A stretch of 64,000 nt of DNA from Novosphingobium terrae (lineage in GTDB: Bacteria > Pseudomonadota > Alphaproteobacteria > Sphingomonadales > Sphingomonadaceae), in assembly GCF_017163935.1 (NCBI RefSeq), contig NZ_JABVZR010000002.1, positions 2,542,001 through 2,606,000 of the forward strand, in the 5' to 3' direction. Shown here in pieces: positions 58,677 through 64,000 of this stretch (position 1 is the first letter of the stretch; each line of letters opens with the position of its first letter). Under the pieces are notes generated by a model. It did not search any database and had not been told where the DNA came from. It was given only the letters and a program-made list of their open reading frames with translations. The translations under genes were made by a program, and so were the position numbers.

Positions 58677-59972
58677 TCAGGCGTTCTGCTTCAGGCGTTC
58701 GAAGCGGATCGCGGCGGCCTTCTGATGGCCTTCGAGGCCCTCGCTGCCGCTCTGGCGGATGGCGGGCGGGGCGACGGCGGCAATCGCCTTGTCTTCCAGC
58801 CACTGATGCGTCGCGATCTTCACATAGGAACCGACCCAGAGGCCGCCCGTATAGCGCCCCGCGCCCATCGTCGGCAGCGTGTGGTTGGTGCCGACATTCT
58901 TGTCCGAATAGACCACGCTGGCGTTTTCGCCGATAAACAGCGAGCCGTAATTGCGCAGCTTCTTGGCGAAACCATGCGGGTCGGCGGTGTGGACCTGCAG
59001 ATGCTCGGCGGCAACGTGATCGGAATAGGCGATCATCGAGGCTTCGCTGTCGCACAGCACGATCTCGCCGTAATTGGCCCAGCTTTCCGCCGCAACTTTG
59101 GCGGTGGCGAGGGTTTCCAGCTGGCGCTCGACCTCCTTCACCGTGGCCTCGGCCAGAGCGCGGTCGGTGGTGATGAGGCCGACGCGGGTACGGACATCAT
59201 GCTCGGCCTGGCCGAGGAGGTCGCAGGCGATCAGTTCGGGGGCGCCTGAAGAATCGGCCACCACGAAGATTTCGGAAGGGCCCGCCAGCTGGTCGATGCC
59301 CACGGGGCCGAAGACCTGACGCTTGGCCTCGTTCACAAAAGCATTGCCGGGGCCCATGATCTTGTTGACCTGCGGCACCGTCTGCGTGCCATAGGCCATG
59401 GCGGCGATGGCCTGCGCCCCGCCGATGCGGAAGATGCGGTCCGCGCCCGAGAGGTGGCAGCCCGCGATCATCGCGCGATGCGCGTTGGGCGGCAGACAGG
59501 CGACGACCTCGGCGCAGCCCGCGACCTTGCCCGGCACGATGGTCATGATCGGCGCGGAGAGCAGCGGGAAGCGGCCGCCCGGCACATAGGCGCCAACGCG
59601 ATCGATGGGGATAACCCGGTGGCCCAGATGCAGGCCGGGGATCGGTTCGATCTCCAGCGGCAGAATGGTAGAGAGCTGTGCTTCGGCAAAGCGGCGCACG
59701 TTCTCGATGGCGAATTCGGTGTCGGCGCGGGTCTGGGGATCGAGCTCGTCCAGCGCGGCGAGGCGGTCGGCCTGCGACACTTCGAACTGTTCCAGATCGG
59801 CATTGTCGAATTTGGCGGAATAGTGGCGCACGGCGGCATCGCCCTCGCGGTGGACATCGGCCAGCACGCTGGCGACGATGCCGGTGACATCATTGTTGTC
59901 GGCAATCGAATCGCGGGCGGGGGCCTTGATGTAGGTGGTGGTCTCGGAAAAGCCTTGCGGCGCGGTGCTCAT
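58677..59972 (-). CDS. HisD-family dehydrogenase, not in a histidine operon
   Basis: The product has 431 residues. The HisD signature is clear: PGNAFVNEAKRQVFGPVGIDQLAGPSE, Zn ligands in LLGQAEHD (Gln and His) and GTNHTLPT (His). Paralogues of HisD serve in catabolism, for example sulfopropanediol 3-dehydrogenase, where they oxidise an alcohol to an acid in two NAD+ steps. There are no other his genes here, and a LacI regulator lies divergently 152 bases away with a shared palindrome. I infer an alcohol-to-carboxylate oxidation in the cluster. GGGAG lies upstream of ATG 59972. Confidence 0.82.
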   Translation of the reverse strand: MSTAPQGFSETTTYIKAPARDSIADNNDVTGIVASVLADVHREGDAAVRHYSAKFDNADLEQFEVSQADRLAALDELDPQTRADTEFAIENVRRFAEAQLSTILPLEIEPIPGLHLGHRVIPIDRVGAYVPGGRFPLLSAPIMTIVPGKVAGCAEVVACLPPNAHRAMIAGCHLSGADRIFRIGGAQAIAAMAYGTQTVPQVNKIMGPGNAFVNEAKRQVFGPVGIDQLAGPSEIFVVADSSGAPELIACDLLGQAEHDVRTRVGLITTDRALAEATVKEVERQLETLATAKVAAESWANYGEIVLCDSEASMIAYSDHVAAEHLQVHTADPHGFAKKLRNYGSLFIGENASVVYSDKNVGTNHTLPTMGAGRYTGGLWVGSYVKIATHQWLEDKAIAAVAPPAIRQSGSEGLEGHQKAAAIRFERLKQNA

Positions 59973-60015
59973 GTTCTTCTCCCGGCGTTTGGTGACTGAG
60001 ATTTTGCATCGATAC

Positions 60016-60029
60016 TGCATTCGAATGCA
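60016..60029. promoter_or_regulatory. LacI-type operator TGCATTCGAATGCA
   Basis: A perfect 14-base core of the palindrome seen at 57428, between the divergent HisD-like (59972, minus) and LacI (60124, plus) genes. It would allow autoregulation and control of the dehydrogenase. Confidence 0.7.
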
Positions 60030-60123
60030 AGTGTCACGCGGCATTTTGGAGATAGCGCCATGTCATTTGCCTTGCTGATGCAAGCCAATTACAGGAAAGG
60101 CGATCCAGACTTTGAGGGTGCTG

Positions 60124-61176
60124 ATGCCCAAACCGCAGACCAACAAGAAATCCACCTCCACCATTATGGAGCAGGGGCGGCGACCAACATCCTATGATGT
60201 CGCGCGGATCGCGGGTGTCTCGCAATCGGCGGTGTCGCGCTGTTTTGCGCCCAATGCCTCGATCGGGGCGGCCAAGCGTGAGTTGATCCTGAAGGTGGCC
60301 GCCGAAATCGGCTATAAACCCAATGCCTTGGCACAGGCCCTGATTTCCAAGCGCACGAATATTGTGGCGCTTATCATTTCGGCGCGCACCAATCTCTATT
60401 ATCCCGAAGTGCTGGCCGAATTGAGCGCCCGGCTGAATGAGCGCGATATGCGCGTGCTGCTGTTCTCGCTGTCGGAGGAAAGCGAGGTCGATGGCGTGCT
60501 GGACCAGATCTGGCGCCATTCGGTCGATGGGGTGATCTCGGCGGCGCGGCTTTCGGCAGCACAGGTGGCGCAGTTTGCCGAGCATCGCGTGCCGCTGGTG
60601 CTTTATAACCGCGTGGCGACGGCGGCGCCTTCAGTGCGCTGCGATTCCGTCTCGGGTGAGCGGCATCTGGTCGAGCATCTGCTGGCTGCCGGGCATCGCC
60701 GTTTCGGGCTGATTTCCGGCCCCGCAGACAGCTATGTCGGCGAGGAACGGCGCACGGCGGCGCTCGCCGCGCTGGCGCAGGCCGGTGTGGGTGATGTGGC
60801 GGAAAGCCGGGGTGACTTCTCCTATGACAGCGGCCACCGCGCGATGCATGCCTTGCATCAAGCTGCAGGCAAACTGGATGCCGTGATCGCGGTGAGCGAT
60901 CTGATGGCGATTGGCGCGATGGATGCGGCGCGGCGCGATCTGGGGCTGAGCATCCCGGGCGATCTCTCCGTGGTGGGCTTTGACGGCGCAGGGCCTGCGC
61001 GCTGGGGCAGTTATGATCTCACCTCGGTGCGGCAGCCGGTGCGGCGCATGACCGATGCGGCGGTCTCCATGCTGGTCGAGCGGATCGAGGATGCCACGGC
61101 GCCCGCCGAGCAGCGTCTGTTCACCGGCGAATTGCTGAGCGGCAGCAGTGCGCGAATCGCTGTTCCCGCCATGTGA
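60124..61176 (+). CDS. LacI family regulator of the catabolic cluster
   Basis: The product has 350 residues. The HTH is TSYDVARIAGVSQSAVSRCFAPN, followed by the periplasmic-binding-like effector domain, with SIPGDLSVVGFDGAGPARWGSYDLTSVRQP near the end. ATG 60124 has GAGGG upstream; TTG 60112 is in frame. A 21-residue basic/Ser-Thr tail precedes the HTH. The regulator lies amid three copies of one palindrome (57428, 60016, 61316), so its regulon should include the hydrolase operon, bicupin, HisD-like, itself and the TonB receptor. Ligand unknown. Confidence 0.88.
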   Translation: MPKPQTNKKSTSTIMEQGRRPTSYDVARIAGVSQSAVSRCFAPNASIGAAKRELILKVAAEIGYKPNALAQALISKRTNIVALIISARTNLYYPEVLAELSARLNERDMRVLLFSLSEESEVDGVLDQIWRHSVDGVISAARLSAAQVAQFAEHRVPLVLYNRVATAAPSVRCDSVSGERHLVEHLLAAGHRRFGLISGPADSYVGEERRTAALAALAQAGVGDVAESRGDFSYDSGHRAMHALHQAAGKLDAVIAVSDLMAIGAMDAARRDLGLSIPGDLSVVGFDGAGPARWGSYDLTSVRQPVRRMTDAAVSMLVERIEDATAPAEQRLFTGELLSGSSARIAVPAM

Positions 61177-61315
61177 ATTCGAAGGCAGTCATTGCGAGAA
61201 TTTTTCGCTATGATAGATAGCTTCATGCTGTGGTGTTTCGCGGAATTTTTCAATATCGTCTGATTTTATGAGAGATTTCTGCAAGGCCATTAAGAATATT
61301 CTCGCTAAATCGCGA

Positions 61316-61331
61316 ATGACTTCGAATGCAA
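61316..61331. promoter_or_regulatory. Degenerate copy of the LacI-type palindrome upstream of the TonB receptor
   Basis: ATGACTTCGAATGCAA keeps the centre and the complete right half (TTCGAATGCAA) of the palindrome, but the left arm has three mismatches. It lies 66 bases before the TonB receptor ATG at 61397, a plausible repressor position. Confidence 0.45.
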
Positions 61332-61396
61332 AAAATGATGGACGAGGCGCCCCCTTGCCGATAGATTTCCCTCAGAACAGAGAAAAGGGGAGTCAC

Positions 61397-63718
<2,322 letters not shown>

Positions 63719-63729
63719 TGGTGTGAAAA

Positions 63730-63755
63730 GGGGCCGTGTCTTGCGACACGGCCCC
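63730..63755 (+). terminator. Perfect 11-bp hairpin after the TonB receptor
   Basis: GGGGCCGTGTC (63730-63740) pairs with GACACGGCCCC (63745-63755) around TTGC. It is 12 bases past the receptor stop. Confidence 0.65.
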
Positions 63756-63782
63756 TCGATCTTTCCGAACCCTCCACCTGCC

Positions 63783-63818
63783 ACGGTCCCGCCTTCCCCC
63801 CGGCGGGACCGTCTTTTT
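63783..63818 (+). terminator. Intrinsic terminator with T-run
   Basis: ACGGTCCCGCC (63783-63793) pairs with GGCGGGACCGT (63802-63812), followed by C and five T. It is the second terminator after the receptor and also separates it from the convergent amidase gene. Confidence 0.8.
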
Positions 63819-63821
63819 GTG

Positions 63822-64000
63822 TCAGCGGCGCTCCAGCATCGCGGCCAGCGCGAAGAGGGAGGCTTCCTGCCCGGCAGGCACCAACAATTCCCCGCCGACA
63901 GGACGTTCGCCGGGCGCGGCGACGGGCACGCTGATCGCGGGCCAGCCGCTGCGCGCTGCCAGCTCCGCAGCCCAGCCGCCCGGCGGATTGCCCAGCCCCT
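63822..64000 (-). CDS. Amidase family protein, C-terminal fragment
   Basis: On the minus strand the frame ending in TGA at 63822-63824 reads GNPPGGWAAELAARSGWPAI, then SVPVAAPGERPVGGELLVPA and GQEASLFALAAMLERR. The GWPAISVPV... GELLVPAGQE pattern is the end of amidase-signature enzymes, where the last helix follows a Gly-Gln-Glu. The Ser-Ser-Lys catalytic core would lie beyond the window edge. Only about 59 codons are visible, so substrate class cannot be judged. Confidence 0.75.
   Translation of the reverse strand, partial: GLGNPPGGWAAELAARSGWPAISVPVAAPGERPVGGELLVPAGQEASLFALAAMLERR

Overview
The window reads as chromosome of a GC-rich alphaproteobacterium of the Sphingomonadales, most like Novosphingobium or Sphingobium. 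That view rests on three large TonB-dependent receptors of sphingomonad type, tryptophan-halogenase and DUF6445 genes next to glycoside hydrolases, many LacI, GntR and LysR regulators, and ring-cleaving style oxygenases. This is inferred from gene content; there is no rRNA or marker gene. I see no tRNA, rRNA, insertion sequence, prophage, CRISPR array or origin. The window cuts a gene at each end: a 5-codon tail at the left (very tentative) and an amidase C-terminus at the right.

Layout. 1-10.5 kb holds mixed housekeeping and envelope genes: a DUF5076 protein, an AmpG-like permease coupled to a serine hydrolase, an OprB-type porin, a DUF2238 membrane protein, an unrecognised GT-A glycosyltransferase, a BBP2-type outer-membrane barrel and an unknown membrane protein. 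10.6-24.2 kb is a polysaccharide utilisation locus. Three coupled hydrolase genes (GH35-like, GH27, GH30) point left; a TonB receptor, DUF6445, tryptophan halogenase, a large GH35 and a GntR/FCD regulator point right. The enzyme set fits a beta-1,6-galactan or arabinogalactan side chain. 24.4-29.2 kb is a tight four-gene redox cassette: a FOXRED2-like flavoprotein, an FMN alpha-hydroxy-acid oxidase, an atypical P450 and a haem-oxygenase-like diiron protein. I cannot assign it to a known pathway, and it is my first choice for an undescribed system.

29.3-38.6 kb holds a GGDEF-EAL protein, a small LysR-controlled operon (tautomerase, carboxymuconolactone-decarboxylase-like, SDR), a second TonB receptor and a GT39 protein behind an 18-bp perfect palindrome. 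38.7-47.0 kb looks like a 3-keto-glycoside locus under a LacI regulator: cytochrome c, two TIM-barrel epimerase-like proteins, a Gfo/Idh/MocA oxidoreductase, a nucleoside-type permease, and a GMC dehydrogenase with its Tat-exported small subunit. 47.0-47.5 kb is a gene graveyard with a phospholipase C remnant and two orphan LacI-type operators. 47.5-50.6 kb is a five-PAS GGDEF protein with a dead-looking EAL domain.

50.7-63.7 kb is a catabolic cluster: a Rieske oxygenase and its reductase opposite a LysR regulator with two helix-turn-helix domains, then a permease, a double SnoaL protein, an alpha/beta hydrolase, a bicupin, a HisD paralogue, a LacI regulator and a third TonB receptor. A palindrome TTGCATTCGAATGCAA recurs at three of its promoters and ties most of the cluster into one regulon. 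Its substrate is unknown; a plant-derived aromatic or ester is a reasonable guess.
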